Of a stretch of DNA of 64,000 bases, positions 1-10,346 are shown one piece after another. Origin of the DNA: Allomyces arbusculus. Lineage: Eukaryota; Blastocladiomycota; Blastocladiomycetes; Blastocladiales; Blastocladiaceae. A model generated the notes under the pieces. The model saw only the letters and a program-made list of their open reading frames with translations, was not told the DNA's origin and did no database searches. Numbering within the stretch: the stretch's first letter is position 1; each line of letters starts with the position of its first letter. Both the position numbers and the translations under genes were made by a program. The stretch lies in the NCBI GenBank assembly GCA_027604705.1, contig JADHYV010000006.1:1-64000 (forward strand), given 5' to 3'.

Positions 1-46
1 GGCGCCCCGACGCACGGGCCCACTCTCGCCGCCAATCAGTCGCACA

Positions 47-419
47 TTGAGCCCGCAACGCGACCATTCCTCTCTCGGTCCACCGGAGCCGGCGGTCATT
101 GACGGGGAGCGCGCGTTGCCCTCACTTGAAACGTGTGCGTGGAATGCACCAGCGCCACTGCCGCCCGCACCGCGGATTCTAGTGGACTTGACGGGCATTG
201 ACGACGATGAGGACGACATGATCTTCGTGGAGGACGTTCCGAAGCCCACCCGGAAGCGTGCACGCGCAAAGGGCTGCTTTGGCATCAATTGGGTTGTCAG
301 ACAGCGACGATGACCGTGCAGACGCTGCGCTGGCGGCTAAGAGCACCGAGGGAGCCGTGGAGAGTGACGACGAGTCGATGGAAATTGACATCGTTGACGG
401 TTGTTTGGCGCCGTCGTGA
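47..419 (+). other. Possible exon(s) of an acidic protein
   Basis: An open frame from 47 encodes a Pro-rich stretch, then PRILVDLTGIDDDEDDMIF and a basic KPTRKRARAKG patch. ILVDLT followed by acidic residues looks like a SUMO-interacting motif. The frame closes near 312, but the next frame carries an acidic stretch (SDSDDDRADAA, ESDDESMEIDIV) ending at a stop at 417-419, so two coding pieces may be joined by an intron or a frame error. I do not recognise the protein. It could be upstream exon material of the neighbouring chitin synthase gene or a separate gene cut by the window edge. Confidence 0.25.
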
Positions 420-971
420 TGGGTTCAGTAAGTGGGCGGGGTCGTTCTGCTTTTTCGTTTGTTGTTCCATTCTCGTGTTTGGCCTTTTATTCCCCCAGGG
501 TCGAGGCCATCTCTCCCGCAATGTTCGCGGCCAGACCCAGTCCATTCTTGTCCATCTTCATGCAGGTAGGTCGAGCCACCTGTGTTTATCATTTCGTTCC
601 TTCGCTCTTGTGTTTCGTTTTTGACCGCTTCTTGACTGAATACATCCCGAAAAGTGACGAAAAATCTGTGTTTGGTCGTTGTGCATGGTTTGATTGTCAC
701 TTCCATGATCAACATCAGAGAACCAAGAACGCAGTTTCAGTCACAGAACAAATGAGAGGCAAGAAGAGGAAACAACGATTGAAGACGACCCCCCACTCAC
801 CACGAACAAATCCAAAGACTTGGGTGCAACAACTATGAGGGAGGAGACGGAATAACAACCAATGGTACAACGACACGACATGACACAACCCGACTTGACA
901 CAACACGCTTCATTCCATGTGGGAGAGCTGTGTATTAACCGTCCTCTGCTCACCTGCCACTTTGTAGGCAG

Positions 972-1205
972 TTCCGCACGATCTGGCTGCTGATCTGGAT
1001 TATTTTCAACGGCGGCCTCGTCGCCATCTTGATTGCGCCCACGGCGATTGGTGTGGAGAACGGTTCGACGCTGCGCAAGACCTACCTGCAGTACCTGTTC
1101 ATTGCCGTGGCCGCGCTCTCAGCGGTCCGTTTCATTGGGCCGCGTGGGTACCTCGTGTCGCGCGGGCTCTGTGCGCCGTTCAAGTCGCGTGGTAACGCGC
1201 GCTAA
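972..1205 (+). CDS. Chitin synthase, C-terminal exon (partial)
   Basis: The frame from 972 to the TAA at 1203-1205 reads FRTIWLLIWIIFNGGLVAIL, then a short loop, then YLQYLFIAVAALSAVRFIGP and a short basic tail. This is the signature of the last two membrane segments of fungal class I/II chitin synthases (Ser/Arg-Phe-Arg-Ser/Thr start, Asn in the first helix, RFIG after the second). Chitin synthases are plasma-membrane glycosyltransferases that polymerise GlcNAc into wall chitin. AG at 970-971 is a good acceptor. A small upstream exon at about 500-565 (ending IFMQ, followed by GTAGGT) would join in phase. The catalytic part (QRRRW, EDR) is not in the window, so the gene must extend left of it or was lost. 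The family call is fairly secure, the exon structure is not. Confidence 0.65.
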   Translation, partial: FRTIWLLIWIIFNGGLVAILIAPTAIGVENGSTLRKTYLQYLFIAVAALSAVRFIGPRGYLVSRGLCAPFKSRGNAR

Positions 1206-1297
1206 GTGCGCGTCAAGTCGTTTCGTTTGTCGTATTATTTTTTTTTTTTTTGCATTCCTCGCCAGTTTGGTTTTTGCGGTTCGGTTCTTGTAGACGC
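1206..1297. other. Chitin synthase 3' flank with T-tract
   Basis: A T-run at about 1238-1250 lies just after the chitin synthase stop codon. Nothing else is recognised before the foldback element. Confidence 0.3.
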
Positions 1298-2155
1298 CAG
1301 TCGGCCCCCTTGGCACGCGCCAGCTGGTTGCGGTTTTGCGTTTTTTTGTTGTCTCTTGGTTTTAATTGTTGGTTCACCATGTCCCTTCCCGCCTGCTGCA
1401 TGTGCTCTGCTCTAGTTTTGCTGTCCCTCTTTGCTGAACGGATACATACACCAGTTCTCTCCACCTTGTTTGACAGACTGTTGTCTGGCTATGCTGCTGT
1501 CATCACCACCCATTCCAGACCATTGTGTGTGTTGGTGTGGTTGCCAACTGCTCCACATCCAACACCAGGCATGCAAGAATGGTGGAGAAACTCGATATCT
1601 GACATCGCGTTAAGGTCATCAAGTGAGCAGTCAACCCACCCAGCTTGGTGTGTTGATCTGTGTCCTCATACATCTGGTCATGATATGCACATCCATTGTG
1701 ATGTCACTGCTGTTCCATTTGCATTGGCCCACAATGGCCAGCTAATTATATCGCTGACCAAAGAAACTGAGTTTGGTGGCTGCTTGAGCCACTTATGAAT
1801 GGGCGTTGGGCACATGTCCATGGAAGGTGGAATCTTCCAGCTGTGCTGATGCACCCAGCCAGATTCACATGCCATGGTCAACATTGACCACAATGGACTT
1901 TCAAACAAGGTGGAGAGAACTGGTGTATGTATCCATTCAGCAAATAGGGACAGCAAAACTAGAGCAGGCACATGCAGCACAGTTGGATGAACATTGTGCA
2001 GCCATCAGGCACCCAACACACAACACCAGACCAGAGTGTGAGCAAGCTGCACAGGCAGGTGGGAAGGGACATGGTAACCCAACAATTTAAACCAAAAGAC
2101 AACAAAATAAACGCAAAACCGCAACCAGCTGGCACATGCCAAGGGGGCTGATCAG
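1298..2155. mobile_element. Foldback/MITE-like element with long inverted repeats
   Basis: The two ends are inverted copies. The left arm is 1298-1473 (begins near GCCCCCTTGGCACGCGCCAG, ends CTCCACCTTGTTTGA) and the right arm is about 1901-2155 read on the minus strand. The arms match closely, but the right arm carries roughly 85 bp missing from the left one, near the middle of the arm. The interior has no recognisable transposase. Same-frame peptides such as LLSLFAE.IHTPVLSTLF appear from both strands, as expected of mirrored arms, and are not genes. This is the structure of a non-autonomous DNA transposon. I cannot define a target-site duplication with confidence. Confidence 0.7.
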
Positions 2156-2762
2156 TGTACAGGATATTCCCCTGCCTGCTGTGCTGCAAGTGGTTTGCTG
2201 CTCTGCCAAGCACCACATACATGGCAAAGAGACAAAAAGAGATGATATCCATCTCTGTCATTTGATGGCAAACAAGGAGCGGATTGCCTGTTGCTAGGGC
2301 TGGACAAACCTGGGTCAGGTCTCTGGCCCAGTTCCGGGTTTGCCTGGGTCAGGCCAGGTCACCTTTGGGACCCTGACCCGGACCTGGCGCTTTGAGGTGA
2401 GCCAAGCATTTGAGGCTGAGCAGCAGCTCCTTGTCAGCCGCTCCTCATCAGCCGCTTCCTACCTCCTCACCACTCTTGACCATGACGACCTTTTCGCCTG
2501 CCAACATTGTGCCAAGAACGTCGAAATGGTCTGGTCAGAATTCGGATTGCAGGCGACCGAGAGAGACGACTCGAAGACGGTAGACAAACATTGTGGTTTG
2601 CGGTAGAGAAGCACGTGTGCGCTGTGATCCCATCTCCACCACGCCAAACCGGCCCGAAAGAAATCAAATCCCTTCCACCTCGGCCGCGCTGCTGCTCGCC
2701 CGATCTTGCCGTTGTGCGCCAGCAAGTCCTCGCCGTTGATCCGCTGCAGCACCAAGAACACC
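2156..2762. other. Intergenic region with short palindromic repeats, AIF upstream
   Basis: Between about 2305 and 2395 the motif CCTGGGTCAGG occurs twice and its near complement (CCTGACCCGG) once, giving a potential hairpin. The rest, up to the AIF start at 2763, shows no coding exon I can support. It should hold the AIF promoter and 5' leader. Confidence 0.3.
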
Positions 2763-4655
2763 ATGGCGACCCAGCTCCTGCTGCGTGCCACGCGCGCCCG
2801 TGCGGCTGCCGCTCCGGCGATCCGTGCCGCCGTGCCGCGCTCGACCCCAGCTCGTGCGATCGCGCGCCGGTTCGCGTCGTCCGAGTCGCACCACCAGTCG
2901 CACAAGTCTCCGTCGGATGGTTCGAATGCATTGTGGGCCATCGCCTCGGCGCTGTTCTTTGTTCCGGCGGTGCGTGTTGCCGTGCGCCTGTAATCAAAAC
3001 TCAGAACAGGAGCTGACGATTCGGTCCAATCGTGTAGTTCCTGGCCATCACCAAGCCGCCGGAAAAGTACTACGCGCACCGCTCTGAGGCCGTTGGGCCC
3101 GCGCCGGCGCACGCGGCGCCCGCGCCCGAGGTCGAGGACAAGGAGGAGGAGATCGGCGAGGAGACGGAAAAGGCCGTCGTGGTGCCGGACCGGTTCCAAT
3201 ACGTGCTGATCGGGTGCGTTTTGTTTTGCGAGTGCGCGACATGATTATCGCAATTGCTGACACGCGTGGTGCAATTTTCCGTGTAGCGGTGGCACCGCGT
3301 CCTACTCGGCCATGCTCGGCATCCAGGAAGTCGATCCGACCGCCGAGATCCTGATCATTGCCGGCGAGCGGTACGCGCCCTACCAGCGCCCTCCGCTTTC
3401 CAAGGAACTGTGGTTCTCCGAGGACCCGGAGGTGACGTCGCACCTGCAGTTCACCAACTGGGAGGGCAAGCAGACCTCGCTCTTCTACCAGGAGGCCAAC
3501 GAGTACGAGCAGGTCGATGCCGCCGACCTGCACCCGACGGGTACGGGCGTCAAGCTCGTCACGGGCCACCGCGCCGTCGCGCTCGACGTTGATGCGCAGA
3601 CGGTCACGCTCGACAATGGCACGACCGTGCCATACGGCAAGGTCCTGCTCGCGACGGGCGGGACCCCGCGCACGCTCGCCGATCAGAAGGCGCTGCCGGA
3701 GGCCGCGCAGAAGCGCGTCGTGACGTACCGGTCGGTCGACGACTTCAAGAAGCTCGCTGCGGTTGCTGCGCAGGGCAAGCATGTGGCTGTGATTGGCGGT
3801 GGGTTCCTTGGGTCGGAGTTGTCGGTTGCCCTTGCCAAGAAGACTAAGGTTACGCAGGTCTTCCCGGAGGACGGCAACATGGCTCTCGTTTTCCCGCGGT
3901 ACCTGGCGCGGTGGACGACGCAGCAAGTGCAGAAGGAGGGCGTCGAGGTGCTGTCGAAGTCCAAGGTCACAGCGCTCAAGTACGACGCCGAGTCGGACAA
4001 GATCATCGTCGAGACGAACGGCGTGCAGCGCAAGTTTGACCACGTCGTCGTCGCTGTGGGTATTGAGCCCAATGTCGAGCTCGCGCGCCAGGCCGGGCTC
4101 GAGATTGACCCGGTGCGCGGCGGGATTGTCGTCAACGCTGAGCTCGAGGCGCGGCGTAACGTGTTCTGCGCGGGCGACAATGTCTCGTTCCACGACGTTG
4201 CGCTCGGCCGTCGCCGTGTCGAGCATTACGACGCGGCGGTGCTGGGTGGCCGCTGGGCCGGCCGGTCGATGGCAGGCAAGCCCAAGGCGTTCACGCACCA
4301 GTCCATGTTCTGGTCGGACCTCGGGCCCAAGATCGGGTACGAGGCCATGGGGATTCTCGACAGTTCGCTCGTCACCGTCGGCGTGTGGGGCCAGCAACCC
4401 ACTGCCGACGCACCTGTTGCGGCTTCCGCGGCGGCTGCTGAGGGCGAGGACAATGTGGCCGTTCCCGCGGCGCTGGCCAAGCCCAAGGAAGAGTTCAAGA
4501 AGGGTGTCGTTTTCTACGTGCGCGACGACACGATTGTGGGCTGCTTGATGTTCAACATCCACGGCAAGGTTGATGTCGCGCGGCGCGTGCTGCTCGGCAA
4601 GCACAAGCCGGCCGAGGCCAACGAGCTCGCCAAGCAGTTTGACATCTTTGCGTAA
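2763..4655 (+). CDS. AIF: Apoptosis-inducing factor (AIFM1-type mitochondrial oxidoreductase)
   Basis: Three exons, 2763-2969, 3038-3213 and 3287-4655 (donors GTGCGT, acceptors GTGTAG), join in phase to give 583 residues. The N-terminus is an Arg/Ala-rich mitochondrial presequence (MATQLLLRATRARAAAA), followed by a single hydrophobic segment (LWAIASALFFVPAV), as in inner-membrane-anchored AIF. The FAD-binding Rossmann motif is IGGGTASYSAMLGIQ, split across the second intron. The NAD(P)H-binding motif is VIGGGFLGSELSVAL and the second FAD motif is NVFCAGDNVSF. RVEHYDAAV and HQSMFWSDLGPKIGYEA match the AIFM1 C-terminal domain. AIF is an FAD-dependent NADH oxidoreductase of the intermembrane space that supports respiratory-chain assembly and can move to the nucleus in cell death. 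No breaks were seen. Confidence 0.95.
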
Positions 4656-5068
4656 GTTATCATGGACCAGGTATGGTCGCGGCGCGCGTGTATGTATTGC
4701 GGTTTGGTTTGGTTTGGGAGATGCATTGGTTGTGCAGCTGCTGGTTGATCTTTTTGCGAGGCCAGAGGACAAAAGGAGACACGAACTGGGAGCGACAAAG
4801 TGACGGCCAAAGCATCGTCGCCAGTTCAGTTTCTTCCTCTTTCCGTTTCGTCGTCGTCACATCGACACCACCCGCTGTGGAGACGACGACGACGACCACA
4901 GTGCCCGCCCAGATCTGCTCACGACTGCCCGCACTCGCACCGTCGCCTTCGCTGCCGTCTTCTCCACCCTGTCGGTCGTTTGGCGCATGCCTGCTCGCCG
5001 CTCCTCCAAACCCTTTTCAATACTCTTGTCCACCCCCCTTGCTCCTGCTCTACTTTTGCTCCGCAACC

Positions 5069-6976
5069 ATGGCGTCTTCGCCGCGCAAGAAGGCGGCACC
5101 CGCGGCCGCACGCCGTGCCGCAACTTCGTCGTCTTCTGCGGCAGCGACGACAGTTACAGCATCGCAAGAACCCGCACCTGAAGCCAGCTCGTCGGCCCCG
5201 TCGCGCGGTCGTCGACAAGCCGCTACTGCCGCAGCGGCCGCGACCGCCGCTATCGTCGCCAAGCCGACTCGTAAGCGCACGCGCGCCGCGGCCCCGGCCG
5301 AGGACGACGATCATCTTCACAAGCCCCAAGCCGAGGCCGTTCCGACCGAAGAGCGGCCCGTCAAGCGTGCTCGGACGACGTCCTATGCTGCCGTGGCCTC
5401 TTCCTCTGGGTACATGACCCGTGCGCGGTCCCGCGCTAGTGCGCTCGACAACGTCCCGAGCTCGTCGGTCGCTGCGCCTGCACCCGCGCGGAGCACGGGC
5501 GAGATCCATGCGCCGGTCAAGCGCGCGGCTCGCAAGATGACGATGCCGACGGCGAGCGCTGCGCCCAAAAGCCGCAAGACGACGACGACGTCGACGACAG
5601 ACGGCGTGAAACGGGGTCGCGGCCTGCCACGCAAGACGCCGTGGCCCAAAGAATCCCACGATGCTATGGTCGTCGATAGCGTTCCCGTCCCCGCCGAGCA
5701 GGCAGCATCCGAGCAGGTCACACCCGTGCAATCCGAGCAGCCCATTGACGAGGTCCCGGACCCGCCCGAGGTCCCGCCCGAGTCGCCGCCCACGCTCCCG
5801 CTGCCGCCGCCCCTGGTCGACACCCCAGCAACAGCCATGTGGACGCCGCGGCGCCGCCGGTGGTCGTCGGGTGGTGTCAAGCTGCTCGATTCCGTGCCCG
5901 AGCCGCCCGCCGAGTTGGCTGCTGCTGCGGACACGACGCGTTCGATTCTCTCCATCACCGATATCAATGCGACGGCTCCGCCCGCACCACACACGACGAC
6001 GGGCCTGACGCCATTCGTCGATGCCTCGTCGTGGTCGGTCGCCAAGCCGCAGGTCGCGTCGCCGCTGTCGGTCCCATCGACACCGACGACACAGTCGGTC
6101 AAGCGAGAGCCGCGCCGGCCATCGACCGTTGCCGTGCAACGGTTCACGGGCGCGCATGCCGACCCGCCGACGGCGTCGCGCGCCGCGCTCGCGCTCTTCA
6201 CACCGAACCGCCGTCCAGCACTCGCGCGCAGTGTCTCCTTCTCGGCGTCCAAGCAAGTGTTGTTGACGCACTCGCCCTGCGAGTACGACCGGAAAAGTAT
6301 CGAGTCGACACGCAGCAAGCGGTCCAAGGGTGTGATTTCGACCGAAGGGTACCGGTCGCTCATGAGATCGCTCGACGAGTACAAGCTCACCGAAATGCAA
6401 GTGCATCCGGCTTCCAAGCAGAACACGCGCATCATGATGAGTGGCCGCCGCGGTGCGGGGACGCCGCGCGGCGCACCCGTCGTGTCGCCGGTCAACCCTG
6501 AGGCCGAAGCGATGCGCGCCAACTCGTTCCTGCAGGCGATCATGGCATCGCCCGAAGGGTCGTCGGCGATTGCGGCGGTCACGGCGCCGTCGCCGCTCGA
6601 GGACGACACGACTCCCACGACGCAGGCCGAGTTCAAGGCCCCAGTTGCGCCTGCTCCGGTACCAGCATCGGCGTCGCCCGCTGCCGCGGACGATGACGGG
6701 AGCGACGAAGACGACGCCGAGACCGTCTACCACCCGTCGGCCGCGACCACGCCGTCGCATTCGGCGCGGCCGTTGCGCGTGCATGCCGCCACTGGCTCGA
6801 GCGCGGCCCCACCTGCGACCACGCCCATGGCGCCCACCTCGCTCTTCTCGCACGTCTTTTCGGCGGTCGGGTCCATGTGGTCGCGGCTGTCGACGCCGGG
6901 CGCCGCGCGTGGGCGCGCGAGCGCTCGGCCGGTCGTTGAGTTTCAGAGCGATTTGGAGAACAATCCGTTTGCGTGA
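5069..6976 (+). CDS. Basic, low-complexity protein, function unknown
   Basis: The frame is open from well upstream. The first ATG in good context (ACCATGG) is at 5069, giving 635 residues. The first 300 residues are rich in Ala, Ser, Thr, Arg and Lys with nuclear-localisation-like clusters (KPTRKRTRAA, RPVKRARTT, KRAARKM), then a Pro-rich stretch. The most ordered-looking part is around residues 405-460 (YDRKSIESTRSKRSKG, TEGYRSLMRSLDEYKLTEMQ). A short amphipathic segment (SLFSHVFSAVGSMWSRL) lies near the C-terminus before an acidic end. I recognise no domain. It is probably a nuclear or chromatin-linked protein, by composition only. Long antisense frames over this gene are GC-driven shadows. 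Confidence 0.6.
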   Translation: MASSPRKKAAPAAARRAATSSSSAAATTVTASQEPAPEASSSAPSRGRRQAATAAAAATAAIVAKPTRKRTRAAAPAEDDDHLHKPQAEAVPTEERPVKRARTTSYAAVASSSGYMTRARSRASALDNVPSSSVAAPAPARSTGEIHAPVKRAARKMTMPTASAAPKSRKTTTTSTTDGVKRGRGLPRKTPWPKESHDAMVVDSVPVPAEQAASEQVTPVQSEQPIDEVPDPPEVPPESPPTLPLPPPLVDTPATAMWTPRRRRWSSGGVKLLDSVPEPPAELAAAADTTRSILSITDINATAPPAPHTTTGLTPFVDASSWSVAKPQVASPLSVPSTPTTQSVKREPRRPSTVAVQRFTGAHADPPTASRAALALFTPNRRPALARSVSFSASKQVLLTHSPCEYDRKSIESTRSKRSKGVISTEGYRSLMRSLDEYKLTEMQVHPASKQNTRIMMSGRRGAGTPRGAPVVSPVNPEAEAMRANSFLQAIMASPEGSSAIAAVTAPSPLEDDTTPTTQAEFKAPVAPAPVPASASPAAADDDGSDEDDAETVYHPSAATTPSHSARPLRVHAATGSSAAPPATTPMAPTSLFSHVFSAVGSMWSRLSTPGAARGRASARPVVEFQSDLENNPFA

Positions 6977-7575
6977 GCAGTTGGTATTGTGAAGTGATCA
7001 GGCATCGACTATCATCTAAGTGCGTTTCTTGCTTCCCTTTGTCGGCTCGCTGTGGGCTGAGCGCTCTCAGCATTGTTACTTGCTGGCCTCGCTGCAATCA
7101 AGTTTTCTTCGATGTTTACCAAGGTGGAGATGTGTTTGTCGCTTCTGTGCTTCTGTGACAGGACCGAACGCCCGTCCCAACCCTAAATGACACTCACACA
7201 CCAACAATCACGATATACATGCTGCGCCCATGTTTCGGCACAGTGCGAGCCGCAGTGCGCCGCAGAACCTCCGAGAGCATCACATGTAGCCAGCAATGGC
7301 ATCCAACGACGCGGCCTGGTACTTGGACGTAGCGTCTCTGCGAGCGACGCGCGACAGCGACCAATGGCGCGTGGGTGAGCAAATTTGATGCCGCAAACGA
7401 CGGGTACGTCACAACTAATTTCTCCACTGGCACACGCGTGGAAAACTGCAGCTAGAACGGTCTTAAATGGACGGCACTGCTTGGTCGCATACATGCTCCT
7501 CAAGCAAGAATCCATGGTCGGCTTCTCGGGATTCGAAAGTATTGTTGGGTTGCGAAAAGTGGACACGGTCGTTAT
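6977..7575. other. Intergenic, no supported gene
   Basis: Short frames exist on both strands (for example minus 7183-7566), but none resembles a known family or shows splice-compatible continuation. This is the 3' flank of the preceding gene and of the decayed LRR copy that ends near 7580 on the minus strand. Confidence 0.3.
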
Positions 7576-7992
7576 TAAAGAACAGTTTCTAGGGACGCTT
7601 GAAGAAGCATGACCAGCGGCACTCGCTCATAGCGATCATAATAATCATCAGTCGCGATGGACTGGCGATCGTCGTCCAAGGCAAAACGAGCCAAGCATCC
7701 AAACTGTCGGCAGCTGTTCAGCAATGCAGTAGGTGCCTGGATGCTTGATCCATCAAGGGCCATCTGTTTCGACAGTCGTTTCATGAAGAACCTCCTCAAA
7801 TTGCACTTGTCGCTGTTGTCGTGCAGTGCGGTGCGAATCGCCGGTTCAAATAACGAAGGCGAAGCAAGCGCCATGCAAAGCAACGATTCAAGATCAGCCT
7901 ATCAGCGGAGTGGCACCCACTGGCACACCACTTCGAGCACGTCGCATGGAGGCCGCTCGATCAGGGCACGCACTTAATCTGTGTCCAACGTC
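7576..7992 (-). pseudogene. Decayed N-terminal piece of the F-box-like/LRR family
   Basis: Read on the minus strand, the segment just below 7990 encodes IERPPCDVLEVVCQWV, matching the family start IERIPYDLLEVICQWV seen at about 21860. A nearby segment encodes ALASPSLFEPAIRTALHDN, matching ISSAAFFAPAIRTAIRERN. A stop and missing sequence separate the two, and no leucine-rich repeats follow. This is a dead, truncated relative about 14 kb from the main cluster and in opposite orientation. Confidence 0.65.
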
Positions 7993-8479
7993 GCCATCGT
8001 GACATCGTGATGGTCGTCAAACTTGTGAAATGGCCAATGAGATCGACCAAACTGACCAGGCAGGTATAATCAAGGAACTTGAACAGAGATGCGTCCTTGA
8101 GGGAGGAAACGAAAACTATTAATGCTTGCAGCAGAGAGTATTATTACTGGCCGGATACTCGGTGACGAGAGCAGGCCGTGAGGAGAGCGAGTGAGCGTGA
8201 AATGCATAAAGTGAAATGAGCTCTTGCGGCACGGCTCGCTCAGGCCCGTTCACGTCCACGTCACTTGGCTGAAGCATCAGCCAGCACAACGGGCAAACGG
8301 GCAGCGATGTGTTTGACGTCCTACACACGTGCCACTTCTCCAGCATGAGCTGATCACGACCTTGTCGCCACCAGCAGCACCAGCACAACTGGCAACACCC
8401 TACCCGATACGCTCACCACGACGACGACAGCGCTCTGCAAGAGCACGAGCGGAGCGGAACCTGATTGCACGCCAATAAA
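7993..8479. other. Intergenic, nothing recognised
   Basis: No coding exon, RNA gene or repeat could be supported here. It is the upstream region of the DusA-like gene. Confidence 0.3.
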
Positions 8480-10139
8480 ATGAGCGCCGCGTGCGCCGCG
8501 TGCCGTTGCGGGGCCCGAACACCAAGGATCGCAGCGGGATCAGCGACCCGAGTGCCCAGTACGCCAGCATCAACTAGCACGCTTCAGCTCGCCCTCAACG
8601 ACCCTGCCAGCCCAAGGAAGCCCCGTAGCAAGCCGCCATTACCAAGGCCACCGACGTCGAGGATACCGGCACCTCGTACCGCATCGCAGTGGATCTGGGC
8701 GTCCGCGCGATCACTCTGCTCGCCCGTTGCGACCACCCGACCGCTCGTATCACCAATCCGCACGATCACGACGGCTCCGGCCGGCGATTCGACCTCCAAA
8801 TCAGCCATGAACACGACGAGCACAATCACAACGGCTACAGCCAGTGATCCGACCTCCAAATCAGCCAGGAACACGGCGAGCACGATCTCAACCAACCCGT
8901 CTGCACGCGTCGCCGCGAGGGACCGCACCGTGGAGTCAACCCGTCCCGCCCGACCACGATCACGATCAGGCGATCCGACCCTCGCCCCGCTGCCGCAATC
9001 TTTTCGCGTCACGGTCCACTCGATGCGCGAAGCCATTGACCCGCACTGGCGCTACCTCATGTGGCTGATCTCACCGGTGACGCCGCAAATCATGGAGACG
9101 CGCGCAGCCCGCGCCCTCACCGACCGACCGCGATCGCTGCAGCGCTACCTCGGCGTGGTCACGCCGCACACGACACCTTACGTGTCGGGTACGGATCCGT
9201 GCGAACTTGCAACGGCCGCGCAAATGCTGCGTGATACAGGCTATGTCACGACCGCACACGGGATCTCATGGAATGGTGTGTGGCCTCAATACGCACGGCG
9301 CAAGAACTGCGGCGACGATGATTGCATAACGCCGCGACTCGCTGATCCTGCATGGGTTCGGGATGTGGTGGCCGCATTGCGTGGTGGGAACCACCACGAC
9401 CCGATCACGCTCGTATACCCTCTTGTCGTGGTCATGAACGACCCGGACAAGTTTGTGAGGCCGCTGTCTGCTGTCCCTGGCCGCCCGCCGAGGTTGGTCC
9501 TTGATGCGCGTGGCCTCGACCCAGCCGATGCTTGGGAAATCAAGCAGCGATGGCCAAATTTGGAGGTGGATGTGGACTTGAGCGCGTTCTCGCGTGTCAC
9601 ACCCAACGATGTGCACCGGCATGCGACCGAGGGCCACGTCGATGGCGTCGTTCTGGGCCGCTCCGTTGTCGCGGATCCTGTTGGTTTGCTCGACGTGATT
9701 CGGGACGCACCGTGCCGCGCGAACGACGTGAACCGCGATCAGCTCGTCCTCGAATACGCATGTCCGTCCCTTCTCCACCCTGTTGCGATCACACAAGATT
9801 CCACGCTGACGTTATCTCGGCTCATTTACAGACTACGCCGACGTTGCGCAACACATGTTTGGCCACCCGTACGCGGCTACCGAACTGCTCATGCCGCTCT
9901 TCCCCGTCTTCCAACACCGCGAAGGCACCGCCTTCCGCCGGCTGCTGCTCGACGAACTCAATCGCGCGCGGCATGCTATCGCGGCTCCGGGCATCACGCA
10001 CCCATCGTCACCCTACTATGCCGTGGACCGTGGCGCGCCCACCGACGAGTATACCCCGGGCCCCGTATTCCGCATTATCGAGGCCGCGCTCGAACGGTTG
10101 CAGCGCCTGCGGCGGCGCGAAGCTCGTGGCGGCTTTTGA
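8480..10139 (+). CDS. DusA-like protein (tRNA-dihydrouridine synthase fold), probable pseudoenzyme
   Basis: Two exons, 8480-9761 and 9832-10139 (donor GTCCGT, acceptor TTACAG), give about 529 residues. Residues 1-170 are low complexity and their frame is uncertain. From residue 175 the protein follows the order of DusA-type flavin TIM barrels: FRVTVHSMREAIDPHWRYLM, SGTDPCELATAAQMLRDTGY, PAWVRDVVAAL, LVLDARGLDP, WEIKQRWPNLEVDVD, HVDGVVLGRSVVADPVGLLD, and a C-terminal helical part (VFQHREGTAFRRLLLDELN). DusA enzymes reduce uridine in tRNA D-loops using FMN. The NVGCPS loop that carries the catalytic Cys aligns with TTAHGISWNG, so Ser263 sits where Cys is expected, and the conserved Lys (VKHR) and HARK segments are also altered. 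Activity as a reductase is therefore unlikely. It could still bind tRNA. The fold assignment is by eye. Confidence 0.7.
8783..8896 (+). repeat. Direct repeat of about 57 bp inside the DusA-like gene
   Basis: Two adjacent copies begin at about 8786 and 8847. Both contain TCGACCTCCAAATCAGCC or GATCCGACCTCCAAATCAGCC-like cores followed by AACAC.GCGAGCAC. They encode DSTSKSAMNTTSTI and DPTSKSARNTASTI in the frame used for the gene. A different frame through the first copy reads as a plausible His/Asp-rich peptide (SHEHDEHNHNGYSQ), so the true frame of this N-terminal part is open to doubt. Confidence 0.6.
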
Positions 10140-10346
10140 CAGCACTGCGGCTCCGTCGTGCCACTTTCGCTGGCCTGACCCCTCGTTTTTTTCTCCGCGT
10201 CATCGGCTCGTCCGCTTTTGCCTGCTCTGCGAGCCTTTGCTGCACCCAACCAATTCCATTTTTGCCTGGCGTGTATTGATAATGTGATTGGTATTGATTG
10301 AACAACAAACCCATCCGTCCGTCTCCATTCTCTTTTCTGTTGCTCT

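Noticed and set aside
4919-6853. A 644-codon minus-strand frame over the basic low-complexity gene
   Set aside because: Arg/Gly composition typical of an antisense shadow in GC-rich DNA. No domain or splice support.
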